Below are positions 38,542-47,057 of a stretch of 64,000 nt of DNA, piece by piece (the stretch's first letter is position 1; each line of letters starts with the position of its first letter). The position numbers and the translations under genes are program-made. The notes beneath the pieces are model-generated. The model was given only the letters and a program-made list of their open reading frames with translations. It was not told where the DNA came from and ran no database searches. The stretch comes from Phenylobacterium sp. Lineage in GTDB: Bacteria > Pseudomonadota > Alphaproteobacteria > Caulobacterales > Caulobacteraceae. The stretch is taken from NCBI RefSeq assembly GCF_025351295.1, contig NZ_JANXWD010000036.1, positions 1 through 64,000 on the forward strand, read 5' to 3'.

Positions 38542-40197
38542 ATGCAAAAGCTTCTCCTGACCGCGGCGATGGCGGCCCTGATGTCCAGCGCGGCCGGGGC
38601 CGCCCCGTCTCCGATCGACGCCGGGCGGATCATGGCCGACATCAAGGTGCTGTCCTCCGACGACTTCGAGGGCCGCGGCCCGGCCACCGCGGGCGAGACC
38701 AAGACCGTCGCCTACCTGATCCGCCAGATGCAGGCCGCCGGCCTGCAGCCGGCCGGCGATCCCCAGAAGGGCGGCGGCCGCGCCTGGACCCAGGACGTGC
38801 CGCTCGCCCGCTTCCGCACCACCGGCCCGGTCGCGGTCAGCGTCACCGCCGGCGGCCAGACCATCGCCTGGACCCAGGGCCGCGAGATCGCCATCCGCGC
38901 CGCCCAGACCGGGGTCAAGCGCCTGACCGTCAAGGCCGCTTCGATGGTGTTCGCCGGCTATGGCGTCACCGCCCCGGAGCGCCACTGGGACGACTTCAAG
39001 GGCGTGGACCTGAAGGGCAAGGTGGTCCTGGTACTGGTCAACGACCCCGACTTCGAGACGGGGAAGGGCGACTTCGGCGGCAAGGCCATGACCTACTACG
39101 GCCGCTGGACCTACAAGTTCGAGGAGGCCGCCCGCCGCGGCGCCGTGGGCTTCCTGGTGATCCACGAGACGGCGCCGGCCTCGTACGGCTGGGCCACGGT
39201 TCGGAACTCCAACACCGACGAGATCTTCGACGTCATCCGCAAGACGCCGCTGTCGGCCCACGCGCCGCTGGAGGGCTGGATTCAGCGCGACACCGCCGCG
39301 GGCCTTATCAAGGCCGGCGGCTACGACTTCGACACGCTGAAGAAAGCCGCCCAGACGCGGGCCTTCAAGCCGGTGGTGCTGAAAGGTGTGAGCTTCTCCA
39401 CCGACTACGCCATCGACGCCCAGAAGGTGGTCTCGCACAATGTGGTGGGCGCGATCCCGGGGACGAAATACCCGGACGAGCGGGTGTTCTACACCGCCCA
39501 CTGGGACCACCTGGGCATCGGCGCGCCGGACGCCAAGGGCGACAAAATCTACAACGGCGCGCTCGACAACGCCTCGGGCACGGCGATGCTGCTGGAGTTG
39601 GCGCGGGACTCGGTGAAGGCGCCCAAGCCCCAGCGCACCCTGGTGTTCATGTCGGTGACCGCGGAGGAGAAGGGCCTGCTGGGCTCGACCTACTATGCCT
39701 CCGCCCCCCTCTACCCGCTGGCCACCACCGTGGGGGTGATCAACATGGACGGCGTCGGGCCCAACGGCCTGGCCCACGACTTCACCACCTCGGGCAACGC
39801 GCCGCTGACCCTGCAGGACGAGCTGATCAAGGTGGGCAAGGCGCACGACCGCTACTACAGCCCCGACCCGCGCCCGGAGGCCGGCAGCTTCTTCCGCTCG
39901 GACCACTTCCCCTTCGCCAAGGTCGGCGTGCCGGCCATCAGCTTCGGCGGCGGCCGCGACCTGTTCGAGGGCGGCAAGGCGGCCGGCGACGCCAAGTCCA
40001 AGGCCTATACCGCCGACAAGTACCACCAGCCCGCGGACGAATACGATCCGACCTGGGACCCCAAGGGTTTCGTCGCCGACGGCACGCTGCTGTTCGAACT
40101 GGGCCAGCACCTGGCCAACGCGCGGGTGTGGCCGGAATGGAAGCCGGGATCGGAGTTCAAGGCCATCCGGGACCGCACGAAGGCGGCGCGGAGGTAG
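38542..40197 (+). CDS. M28 family zinc aminopeptidase, exported
   Basis: 551 residues. The signal peptide is MQKLLLTAAMAALMSSAAGA. A PA (protease-associated) domain sits between residues 130 and 250 (FAGYGVTAPERHWDDFKGVD, VVLVLVNDPDFETG). The M28 zinc site follows in order: YTAHWDHLG, NGALDNASG, VTAEEKGLLG, NMDGVG and YHQPADEYD. It probably removes amino acids from peptides outside the cytoplasm. A GTG six bases upstream is an alternative start. Confidence 0.93.
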   Translation: MQKLLLTAAMAALMSSAAGAAPSPIDAGRIMADIKVLSSDDFEGRGPATAGETKTVAYLIRQMQAAGLQPAGDPQKGGGRAWTQDVPLARFRTTGPVAVSVTAGGQTIAWTQGREIAIRAAQTGVKRLTVKAASMVFAGYGVTAPERHWDDFKGVDLKGKVVLVLVNDPDFETGKGDFGGKAMTYYGRWTYKFEEAARRGAVGFLVIHETAPASYGWATVRNSNTDEIFDVIRKTPLSAHAPLEGWIQRDTAAGLIKAGGYDFDTLKKAAQTRAFKPVVLKGVSFSTDYAIDAQKVVSHNVVGAIPGTKYPDERVFYTAHWDHLGIGAPDAKGDKIYNGALDNASGTAMLLELARDSVKAPKPQRTLVFMSVTAEEKGLLGSTYYASAPLYPLATTVGVINMDGVGPNGLAHDFTTSGNAPLTLQDELIKVGKAHDRYYSPDPRPEAGSFFRSDHFPFAKVGVPAISFGGGRDLFEGGKAAGDAKSKAYTADKYHQPADEYDPTWDPKGFVADGTLLFELGQHLANARVWPEWKPGSEFKAIRDRTKAARR

Positions 40198-40288
40198 GGT
40201 TCCTCGCCCCGCGAAGCCTCCCCTGCGCCCGTTATCCCCAGCCTTGCGCCGGGGTCCATGGTCCAGTTGACGAGTATCGGGGGCGTAC

Positions 40289-40314
40289 GGCAGCTATATA
40301 CTTTACAGAACACA
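40289..40314 (+). repeat. Left terminal inverted repeat of IS1595-family element
   Basis: Begins GGCAGCTATATACTTTA and matches the reverse complement of 41330-41355 at 22 of 26 positions. The A/T-rich core contrasts with the GC-rich surroundings. Confidence 0.85.
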
Positions 40315-40350
40315 CTGGATTTGAGACCGTCGGCTCGAGGTAAAGCCGCC

Positions 40351-41118
40351 ATGAACCTCACCGACAAAATCTTCCACGACGACGAAGCCGCCCGCATCCA
40401 CTTGGAGGCGCAACGCTGGTCCAATGGCGCGTATTGCCCTCACTGTGGCGAGGCGGAAGCGGTCACCCTGCTGGGCGGCAAGTCCACCAAGCCCGGCACA
40501 TACATCTGCAAGTCATGCCGCACGAAGTTCACCGTGACGGTTGGGACGATCTTTGAGCGCTCGCACATCGGTCTGGCGAAGTGGATGCTCGCGTTCCGGC
40601 TCATGGCCTCAAGCAAGATGGGCGTCTCGGCTTACCAGCTCCACCGCTCGCTAGGCGTCACCTACAAGACCGCGTGGTTCATGGCGCAGCGCATCCGCGA
40701 AGCGATGAACCCGGCCGATCCCGCGCCCATCGGTGGCGCCGGCAAGATCGTGCAAGCCGACGAGACCTACGTCGGCGGCAAGGCGGCCAACAAGCACAAG
40801 AACAAGCGCAAGCCCGCCGATATCGAGTCTGAGATGAAACAGAAGGCCGTGACCCTCGTTGAGCGCGGCGGGCGCGCCCGTTCGTTCCACGTCGCCAACG
40901 TCACGGCGAACACCCTGCGCACGGCCTTGGTGACGTCGGTGCATCGCGCATCGGACCTGATGACGGACGGCCACACCGGCTACGTCGCCGTTACGGGCCA
41001 CACCGACCATTTCTTTCACTGTCCCTCGTGCGCGGGTGAGATCAGCGTTCCGCCGACGGACACCGAGCGGGCGAAGGCCTATCGGCCGATCAAGCCTTCG
41101 GGCTCTTGGATGGTTTAG
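40351..41118 (+). CDS. IS1595-family transposase, C-terminally altered
   Basis: 255 residues; full members are about 300 or more. The N-terminal zinc ribbon has YCPHC and YICKSC (C29, C32, C53, C56). The ISXO2-like nuclease core shows VQADETYVGGK (D137) and LMTDGHTGY (D206). After residue 220 the expected block with the third catalytic acid (HTNxxExFxSxLKRG) is missing and the frame runs to TDTERAKAYRPIK, which resembles the normal far C-terminus. I infer an internal deletion of roughly 60 codons. The ATG at 40351 was chosen because a start at 40258 lies outside the terminal repeat. Confidence 0.85.
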   Translation: MNLTDKIFHDDEAARIHLEAQRWSNGAYCPHCGEAEAVTLLGGKSTKPGTYICKSCRTKFTVTVGTIFERSHIGLAKWMLAFRLMASSKMGVSAYQLHRSLGVTYKTAWFMAQRIREAMNPADPAPIGGAGKIVQADETYVGGKAANKHKNKRKPADIESEMKQKAVTLVERGGRARSFHVANVTANTLRTALVTSVHRASDLMTDGHTGYVAVTGHTDHFFHCPSCAGEISVPPTDTERAKAYRPIKPSGSWMV

Positions 41119-41227
41119 GCGCGGTTGCCTTGTGCGGCTTTGGCGGCATCCGCAGCGCGGTCGCGATGCCGCGGTCAAACCGCTCTTGAGCGCCAGGTTC
41201 ATCCTTGGGGGGAGCGTTGCCACTCAT
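41090..41227 (-). CDS. Small basic protein carried in the IS element
   Basis: 45 residues: it opens MSGNAPPKDEPGAQERFDRG and continues with RMPPKPHK and a basic Lys/Pro/Ser tail. It has an AGGA site seven bases before the ATG. It is convergent with the transposase and overlaps its 3' end by 29 bases. Short proteins of this pattern (ERF, then PPKPH) are, as I recall, frequently found beside IS1595-family transposases, but their role is unknown. Confidence 0.5.
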   Translation of the reverse strand: MSGNAPPKDEPGAQERFDRGIATALRMPPKPHKATAPKPSKSPKA

Positions 41228-41329
41228 CTTCAAAAATCCTGACGGCGAGACCGTGCTCTCGTTTGTCACCAAGGGGGCGGAACCTTCCCCCGGTGCGCCA
41301 GCCTGTCCTGACAAGGGTGATTCGCGATG

Positions 41330-41355
41330 TCTGTTCCATAAAGTATATAGCAGCC
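41330..41355 (-). repeat. Right terminal inverted repeat of IS1595-family element
   Basis: Reads GGCTGCTATATACTTTA on the minus strand and pairs with 40289-40314. The region between the transposase stop and this repeat holds only the small convergent gene. Confidence 0.85.
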
Positions 41356-41429
41356 GGGCGGGCGCGGGAACATCTTGAGAACCTGCCATTCAACCGCTAC
41401 CAGTTCCGGCTCAGCGAACAGGAGCTTCC

Positions 41430-42254
41430 ATGTCCCAACCCGGCAAGATCCGCTGCGGCATCGGCGGGTGGACGTTCGAGCCGTGGCGAGGAGTGTTCTA
41501 TCCGCCGGGACTGAGCCAGAAGAAGGAGCTGGAGTTCGCCTCGCGCCAGCTCACCGCCATCGAGATCAACGGCACCTACTATTCCAGCTTCAAGCCGGAC
41601 AGCTGGGCCAAGTGGCGCGACGCGACGCCCGAGGGGTTCAAGTTCGCGGTCAAGGCATCGCGGTTCTGCGTCAACCGCAAAAAGCTGAGCGACGGCGCGC
41701 AGTCGGTCGGGTTCTTCCTGAACCAGGGGATGACCGAGCTGGGCGACCGGCTGGGGCCGATCCTGTGGCAGTTCATGGCCACCAAGAAATTCGACTACGA
41801 CGACTTCGCCAGCTTCTTCGACCTGCTGCCGGACACGCTGGGCGGCCTGCCCCTCAGACACGTCATCGAGGTCCGCAACGGCACCTTCGCCGACCCGAAG
41901 TTCATCGGCCTCTGCCGCGAGCGCAACGTGACCATCTGTGTCTCGGAGAACGAGAACTATCCGCTGATCGCCGACATCACCGGCGACCTGGTCTACCTGC
42001 GCCTGATCTCCGCCTCCGACGAGATCGAGACCGGCTATGGGCCGGCGGACCTCGACCTGTGGGCCGCGCGCTTCAAGGCCTATGCGGCCGGCGACATCCC
42101 CGGCGACTTCACCCCCGTCGACCGCACCGGCCCGGCCGACCGGCCGCGCGACGTGTTCGCCTTCGTCATCCACGAGGGCAAGGTCCGCGCCCCGGCCGCG
42201 GCGATGGAATTCATCAAGCGGGTGGACCCATCGTTCGTGGCCGGCGGCGCTTGA
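41430..42254 (+). CDS. DUF72 family protein
   Basis: 274 residues with the TIM-barrel-like DUF72 pattern: IRCGIGGWTFEPWRGVFYP at the start, AIEINGTYYSSFKPDSWAKW, FKFAVKASRFCVN, HVIEVRNGTF and YLRLISA. The family is widespread and of unknown reaction. The AGGAG site precedes the start. It is followed 58 bases later by the SDR gene on the same strand. Confidence 0.9.
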   Translation: MSQPGKIRCGIGGWTFEPWRGVFYPPGLSQKKELEFASRQLTAIEINGTYYSSFKPDSWAKWRDATPEGFKFAVKASRFCVNRKKLSDGAQSVGFFLNQGMTELGDRLGPILWQFMATKKFDYDDFASFFDLLPDTLGGLPLRHVIEVRNGTFADPKFIGLCRERNVTICVSENENYPLIADITGDLVYLRLISASDEIETGYGPADLDLWAARFKAYAAGDIPGDFTPVDRTGPADRPRDVFAFVIHEGKVRAPAAAMEFIKRVDPSFVAGGA

Positions 42255-42312
42255 CCGACCCAGCGTCAGGGCGGCCCACTCTCTCCCAACGACAAGATGC
42301 GGGAGGCCTGAG

Positions 42313-43242
42313 ATGACCGAATTCACCATGGACGACCTGATGTTCAAGCCCGGGCTGATGAAGGGGCAGCGGATCCTGATCACCGGGGGCGGCACCGGCC
42401 TGGGCAAGGTGATGGCCGAGGCGTGCGTGATGCTGGGCGCCGACGTCTATATCTGGGGCCGGCGCGGCAATGTCATCGAGGCCACCGCCAAGGAACTGAC
42501 CGACGCCCACAGCGCCAACGGCGGCGGCCGGTGCATCGGCATGGCCTGCGACATCCGGGTGCCCGAGGCGATCCACGAGGCGATGGACCAGGTCTGGGCC
42601 GGCGGGGCGCTGACCGGCTTGGTCAACAACGCCGCCGGCAACTTCATCAGCCGCACGGAAGACCTGTCGCCGCGGGCCTTCGACGCCATCGCCAACATCG
42701 TGTTCCGCGGCTCGTTCTTCGTCACCCTCGACGCCGGCAAGCGCTGGCTGGCGGAAGGCAGGCACGCCTCGGTGATCTCGATCCTGACCACCTGGGTCTG
42801 GCACGGCGGGCCGTTCACGGTGCCCTCGGCCATGTCCAAGGCCGGCCTCAACGTCATGACCCAGTCGCTGGCGGTGGAATGGGGCGGCCGCGGCATCCGC
42901 TTCAACGCCATCGCCCCGGGTCCTTTCCCGACGGAGGGCGCCTGGGCGCGGCTGAACCCCGGCAGCACCGAGGCCATCGGCGAAGCGCCGCCGCCCTCCG
43001 ACCCCACCATCCCGCTGGGCCGCAACGGCGAGATGCGCGAGCTGGCCAACATGGCGGTCTATCTGCTGGACCCGGGCTCGGCCTACATCAACGGTCAGAC
43101 CATCGCCATCGACGGCGGCGGCCACCTGAAGGGCGGCGGCGGCTTCGCGCGGCTCTCCGAATGGGGCGACGCAGAGTGGGAGCAGGCCCGCAACGCCATC
43201 CGCGGCGCCAACGAGAAGGACCGGGCGCAGCGCACGGTGTGA
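42313..43242 (+). CDS. SDR oxidoreductase, 2,4-dienoyl-CoA reductase-like
   Basis: 309 residues. Rossmann glycine loop GGGTGLGKVMAE and the NNAAGNFISRTEDL block mark the 2,4-dienoyl-CoA reductase branch. The usual YxxxK site reads SAMSK, with Ser instead of Tyr, which is normal for that branch because its members use a different active-site layout. AIDGGGHLKGGGG closes the fold. It would help beta-oxidation of unsaturated acyl-CoA with NADPH. The ATG at 42313 follows a GGAGG site. Confidence 0.85.
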   Translation: MTEFTMDDLMFKPGLMKGQRILITGGGTGLGKVMAEACVMLGADVYIWGRRGNVIEATAKELTDAHSANGGGRCIGMACDIRVPEAIHEAMDQVWAGGALTGLVNNAAGNFISRTEDLSPRAFDAIANIVFRGSFFVTLDAGKRWLAEGRHASVISILTTWVWHGGPFTVPSAMSKAGLNVMTQSLAVEWGGRGIRFNAIAPGPFPTEGAWARLNPGSTEAIGEAPPPSDPTIPLGRNGEMRELANMAVYLLDPGSAYINGQTIAIDGGGHLKGGGGFARLSEWGDAEWEQARNAIRGANEKDRAQRTV

Positions 43243-43288
43243 GCCGCGAAGCATAACCGCTTGCCGCGCACGTCAACTCCGCAGAGAA

Positions 43289-43300
43289 TGACACCCGTCA
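43289..43300. promoter_or_regulatory. Candidate TetR operator (TGAC-N4-GTCA)
   Basis: A short inverted repeat TGAC-ACCC-GTCA lies 24 bases before the TetR start at 43324. Similar TGAC/GTCA palindromes are found for some fatty-acid-type TetR repressors. Short and seen by eye only. Confidence 0.3.
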
Positions 43301-43323
43301 CTTTTGTAGGTTCGGGTTGGTCC

Positions 43324-43953
43324 ATGGCTTCGGCTGAAATCGCGTATCTTCCGGTCGGCAAGCGGGAGCAGACCAAGGTCCAGAACCGGCTGGCGATCCT
43401 AGACGCCGCGCGCGAGGTGTTCGGCGAGCTGGGCTACGAGCAGGCGACGGTGCGCGACATCATCCGGCGCACCGGGCTCGCGGCCGGCACCTTCTACAAC
43501 TACTACCGCTCCAAGGAGGAGGTGTTCGCCGCCCTCGCCGACGACGGCGCGCGGCGCTTCGCCCCGATCCTGAAGGCGCTGCGCGGCAAGGGGATCGGTT
43601 TCGACGGTTTCGTGCGCGAGGCCATTGTCGCCTATTTCGAGTTCATGGCCGACGAGCACAACACCTGGGCCGCGCGGCGGCCGGAGGGCGAGCCGCAGGT
43701 CCACATCCAGGGCGAGACCCCGGAGATGGCCGCGGTCTTCGCCGAGGTGAAAGACGCCATCGAAGACGCCATCGCAGAGGGCCGCGGCCCGGCCGCCGAC
43801 ACCGAATACATGGCCGCCGCCTGCATCGCCATCGCCCGCGAGGTCTGCGACCGCATGCTGGCCCGCCGGCCGATCGACACCGCCACCGCGGCCGAGTTCG
43901 CCGTGCAGATGATCCTGAACGGAATCAAAGGCTTGCCGAGGACGACCATCTGA
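43324..43953 (+). CDS. TetR/AcrR-family regulator
   Basis: 209 residues with a typical N-terminal helix-turn-helix (AILDAAREVFGELGY, ATVRDIIRRTGLAAGTFYNYY) and a variable ligand domain. The next gene, a quinone oxidoreductase, begins within its stop codon (TGATG), so the regulator and enzyme are one unit. Divergence or repression of fatty-acid genes is suggested by the SDR upstream. The ATG at 43324 is preferred over a start at 43261 because the added region is not conserved in the family. Confidence 0.88.
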   Translation: MASAEIAYLPVGKREQTKVQNRLAILDAAREVFGELGYEQATVRDIIRRTGLAAGTFYNYYRSKEEVFAALADDGARRFAPILKALRGKGIGFDGFVREAIVAYFEFMADEHNTWAARRPEGEPQVHIQGETPEMAAVFAEVKDAIEDAIAEGRGPAADTEYMAAACIAIAREVCDRMLARRPIDTATAAEFAVQMILNGIKGLPRTTI

Positions 43954-44933
43954 TGCGCGCTTTGGTGGTCGAACAGCTGCTGCCCGACTACGCCGGCTGC
44001 GTGGTCAAGGAGATAGCGACCCCGGAGCCCGGGCCTGGGGAGGTGCGCATCAAGGTCCGCGCCGCCGCGGTCAACTTCCCCGACCTGATGCAGACCCGCG
44101 GCGAACACCAGCACAAGCCGACCGTGCCGTTCGTGGGCGGCCTGGAGCTGGCCGGCGAGGTGGACAAGCTGGGCGCGGGCGTCATCGGGTTCGCGGTCGG
44201 CGACGCGGTGGTCAGCGGCGGCCGCGGCGGCTTCGCGGAATACGCCGTTCTTCCCGCAGCGACCCTGCGTCGCAAACCGGCCAACCTCAGCTTCAGCCAG
44301 GCGGCCGGCTATCCGGTGGCCTACCTCACCGCCTATGTCGCCTTCAGCCGCAACACCCAGGTGCAGCCCGGCGAATGGGTGCTGGTGCACGGCGCGGCCG
44401 GCGGCGTCGGCCTGGCCGCCGTCGATTACGCCAAGCTGCTGGGCGCCAAAGTGATCGCCGCCTCAGCCTCCGACGAGAAGCTGAAGATCATCGCCGACGA
44501 GTACGACGTCGACGCCACGGTCAATGTCAGCGGCGGCTTCCGCGAGCGGGTGAAAGAGATCACCGGCGGGCGCGGCGCGGACGTCATCTACGATCCGGTC
44601 GGCGGCGACGTCTTCGACGAGTCGATCCGCTGCATCGCGTTCGGCGGGCGGATCCTGTCGATCGGCTTCACGTCCGGCCGCCTGCCGGTGCTGCCGGTCA
44701 ACATCGCGCTGATCAAGGGCTTCTCGGTCCACGGCGTCCGGGCCGGCGAATACGGCCGCCAGAACCCCGCCAAGGGGGCTGAGAACAACGTGGCGATCTG
44801 GAAGCTGGCCGAAGCGGGCAAGGTGAAACCCCGCGTCGATGCCGAGTACCCGCTCAGCGGCTGGCGCGACGCCTTCGAGACGCTGGCCCAACGCAAGGTG
44901 GTCGGCAAGACCGTGATCCGGCCGGATTTGTGA
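43953..44933 (+). CDS. NADPH:quinone oxidoreductase-like (zinc-free MDR family)
   Basis: 326 residues. The cofactor loop is HGAAGGVGLAAV and the N-terminal GroES-like domain shows AAAVNFPDLMQTRGEH and VPFVGGLELAGEVDKLG. The zinc-binding residues of alcohol dehydrogenases are absent, as in QOR. It reduces quinones or other alpha,beta-unsaturated carbonyl compounds with NADPH, and is sometimes involved in fatty acyl-CoA handling. Cotranscribed with the TetR gene. Confidence 0.88.
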   Translation: MRALVVEQLLPDYAGCVVKEIATPEPGPGEVRIKVRAAAVNFPDLMQTRGEHQHKPTVPFVGGLELAGEVDKLGAGVIGFAVGDAVVSGGRGGFAEYAVLPAATLRRKPANLSFSQAAGYPVAYLTAYVAFSRNTQVQPGEWVLVHGAAGGVGLAAVDYAKLLGAKVIAASASDEKLKIIADEYDVDATVNVSGGFRERVKEITGGRGADVIYDPVGGDVFDESIRCIAFGGRILSIGFTSGRLPVLPVNIALIKGFSVHGVRAGEYGRQNPAKGAENNVAIWKLAEAGKVKPRVDAEYPLSGWRDAFETLAQRKVVGKTVIRPDL

Positions 44934-44949
44934 GCCTCCAATTCCGCTC

Positions 44950-45064
44950 ATCCCGGCGAAGGCCGGAACCCGGATCGCCAAGCGCCGGCGTGGGCGGGAT
45001 GGGCGCGGCGTGTCTCGATCCCACATCTAAGCTATCCCATCTGGATCCCGGCCTTCGCCGGGAT
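44950..45064. repeat. Dispersed palindromic repeat, 17-bp perfect arms
   Basis: The arm ATCCCGGCGAAGGCCGG (44950-44966) and its exact complement (45048-45064) enclose 81 bases. This TCCCGGCGAAGGCCGGGAT unit is a common dispersed element of alphaproteobacterial genomes. The right arm ends 12 bases before map, within its 5' leader, and could form a structure that affects its translation. Confidence 0.6.
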
Positions 45065-45076
45065 CAGCGGTGACCC

Positions 45077-45829
45077 ATGACCATCGGCAACGACGACGAC
45101 CTTGAGAAACTCCGCGCCGCGGGTCGCCTCGTGGCGCGGACGCTGAACGCGATGGGGGCGGCTTTGGAGCCGGGGATCACCACTCGCGAGCTGGACGACC
45201 TGGGTCGCCGGCTGCTGGAGCAGGCGGGCGGGCGCGCGGCGCCGGAGCTGACCTACGGCTTCCCGGGCGCCACCTGCATCTCCATCGGCCCGGACGTGGC
45301 GCACGGCGTCCCCGACGACCGCCGGGTGCAGGCCGGCGACCTGATCAACATCGACGTCTCGGCCGAGCTGGACGGGTTTTTCGGCGACACCGGGGCCAGC
45401 TTCGCCGTGCCGCCGGTCAAGCCCCGCGTGGAGCGCCTGTGCCGTGATGGGCGGCGCGCGCTGTGGAGCGGCATCCGCGCCGTGCGCACCGGCGCCGACC
45501 TCAACGCCCCCGGCCGCCAGATCGAGGCCTTTGCGCGCCGCAACGGCTACAGCCTGGTCAAGAACCTTGCCAGCCACGGGGTCGGCGGCGCGCTGCACGA
45601 GGCGCCCAAGGAGATCGCCACCTGGGCGGACCCCGCCGATCGCCGCCGCATCACCGAGGGCCTGGTCTTCACCCTGGAGCCGTTCCTCAGCCTGGGCGCC
45701 GACTGGGTCGAGGAGGCCTCCGACGACGGCTGGACCCTGCGCCCGCCCGGCGGCGAACCCACCGTCCAGTACGAGCACACCCTGGTCGCGACGCGGCAGG
45801 GGGCCCTGGTGATGACCCTGGCGGACTGA
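45077..45829 (+). CDS. map: Type I methionine aminopeptidase
   Basis: 250 residues, metal-dependent removal of the first methionine from new proteins in the cytoplasm. Metal ligands appear in order: VAHGVP (His), INIDVSAELDGFFGDTG (two Asp), SHGVGGALHE (His), FTLEPFLSLG (Glu) and VQYEHTLVA (Glu). There is no N-terminal extension. It stands alone with a palindromic repeat in its 5' region. Confidence 0.92.
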   Translation: MTIGNDDDLEKLRAAGRLVARTLNAMGAALEPGITTRELDDLGRRLLEQAGGRAAPELTYGFPGATCISIGPDVAHGVPDDRRVQAGDLINIDVSAELDGFFGDTGASFAVPPVKPRVERLCRDGRRALWSGIRAVRTGADLNAPGRQIEAFARRNGYSLVKNLASHGVGGALHEAPKEIATWADPADRRRITEGLVFTLEPFLSLGADWVEEASDDGWTLRPPGGEPTVQYEHTLVATRQGALVMTLAD

Positions 45830-46007
45830 GCCGACCGGGGCGAGAGTCGGAGGGTTGGGGGTCGGGGTGGGGGCCACTCGCCCGACGAGGGAAGATCCCG
45901 CCGATTCCCTATCCCATATGGGAGATGTTTCCGGCGTCCCGCGCGCCGACACTCAAGGCCTCGAACAGGGGCGGTTCGCCCCGGCCAAATGGGTAAGGGG
46001 CATTTCC

Positions 46008-46820
46008 ATGTTCAAGCTGGCTCACGCCGCCGCCATCGGCGCCGCACTGCTCGCGCCGATGGCGCTGGCCACCCCCGCCGCGGCCATCGGATTCTATTCC
46101 GGCACGGTCACCGGAGCGTTCAAGAAGCCGGTGACGACCGGTTACCTGATCAACACCGACGGCTCGCCACTGGTCGACAACGTCGGCGGCGATGCGGTCT
46201 ACAGCGGCGTCGACACCTCGGCCCTGACCTGGGGCTCGGGCGTGGCGGGCGGCTTCGTCCCCGGCAACAGCAGCCTGACCTTCGCCGGCGACACCTTCAC
46301 CGACAAGCGCTCCTTCGATCCGGAGGCGGGCGCCATCGGCCAGATCTTCAAGATCGGTTCCCTGACCTACTTCAACGGCACCAGCGACATCGGCAGCTCG
46401 CTCTATGGCGCGACCCTGCACCTGGACGTCGCCAACGCCACCTATCGCAACAACGATGGCATCGTGCCGATCGGCGTGACCGGCTTCGACCTGGACATGA
46501 GCTTCCTGAGCACGGTCAACACCGGGATCTCGCCGGCGCGGGACTCCGACTTCCTGCGTTTCGACGGCTTCGACGTGACCTTCAACGTCATCGAGAACGG
46601 CACGGCGGTGATCGACTTCTACGGCCTGATCGTAGGCGACCCGCAATTCAGCCCGGACCACTTCGAGTTCGGCAGCGGCGACGGGTTTCTCGGCCATGGC
46701 GTGGGCAGCGGCGCCGGCGGCGTGCCGGAACCGGCGGCCTGGGCCATGATGCTGCTGGGCTTCGGCCTCGCGGGCGCGGCGATGCGCCGGCGGCGCAGCC
46801 TGGCGCGCCTGCCGGCGTAA
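46008..46820 (+). CDS. PEPxxWA-CTERM sorting-domain protein with choice-of-anchor K-like domain
   Basis: 270 residues. Signal peptide MFKLAHAAAIGAALLAPMAL. The middle has the beta-rich pattern of choice-of-anchor K domains (GTVTGAFKKP, DTSALTWGSG, SSLTFAGDTF). The C-terminus is VPEPAAWAMMLLGFGLAGAA followed by RRRR, the PEPxxWA-CTERM sorting signal recognised by an exosortase-type enzyme. It would be displayed at or released from the surface. No exosortase is encoded in this window. The ATG at 46008 opens the signal peptide; ribosome site GGTAAGG is weak. Confidence 0.85.
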   Translation: MFKLAHAAAIGAALLAPMALATPAAAIGFYSGTVTGAFKKPVTTGYLINTDGSPLVDNVGGDAVYSGVDTSALTWGSGVAGGFVPGNSSLTFAGDTFTDKRSFDPEAGAIGQIFKIGSLTYFNGTSDIGSSLYGATLHLDVANATYRNNDGIVPIGVTGFDLDMSFLSTVNTGISPARDSDFLRFDGFDVTFNVIENGTAVIDFYGLIVGDPQFSPDHFEFGSGDGFLGHGVGSGAGGVPEPAAWAMMLLGFGLAGAAMRRRRSLARLPA

Positions 46821-46898
46821 AGCCTGACGCGCGGCGGTTGACAGGGGAACCCCCTTCCACTATCCACCGCCGCTCGATTTTCGACCCGGAGCCTTCTC

Positions 46899-47033
46899 GT
46901 GAAGCGCACTTTCCAACCGTCTCGCCTCGTGCGCGCGCGCCGTCACGGCTTCCGCCTTCGCATGTCCACGAAGAACGGCCAGAAGGTTCTCGCCCGCCGC
47001 CGGGCCAAGGGCCGCAAGCGCCTGAGCGCCTAA
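46899..47033 (+). CDS. rpmH: Ribosomal protein bL34
   Basis: 44 residues starting with [22 protein letters not shown], then [20 protein letters not shown]. This is the standard bL34 sequence, very basic, part of the large ribosomal subunit. The GTG start was chosen because the product begins exactly as the family does. It precedes rnpA in the usual order. It is too short and has no ATG, which is why automated ORF calling can miss it. Confidence 0.98.
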   Translation: MKRTFQPSRLVRARRHGFRLRMSTKNGQKVLARRRAKGRKRLSA

Positions 47034-47057
47034 GCTCGAGCCGGCAAAGGTGTCCGG

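Larger units (their letters stand above)
40289..41355. mobile_element. IS1595-family insertion sequence, decayed
   Basis: A 1067-bp element bounded by 26-bp terminal inverted repeats (22 of 26 identical) beginning GGC(A/T)GCTATATACTTTA. It contains a transposase with a zinc ribbon and ISXO2-like domain, plus a small convergent gene. Flanking octamers are gggcgtac on the left and gggcgggc on the right, 6 of 8 alike, possibly a decayed 8-bp target duplication, the size expected for this family. The transposase has lost the region with the last catalytic residue, so the copy is probably not autonomous. It sits between the M28 peptidase and the DUF72 gene. Confidence 0.85.

Noticed and set aside
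40258..40350. Upstream start for the IS transposase
   Set aside because: It lies outside the left terminal repeat, so it cannot belong to the mobile unit.
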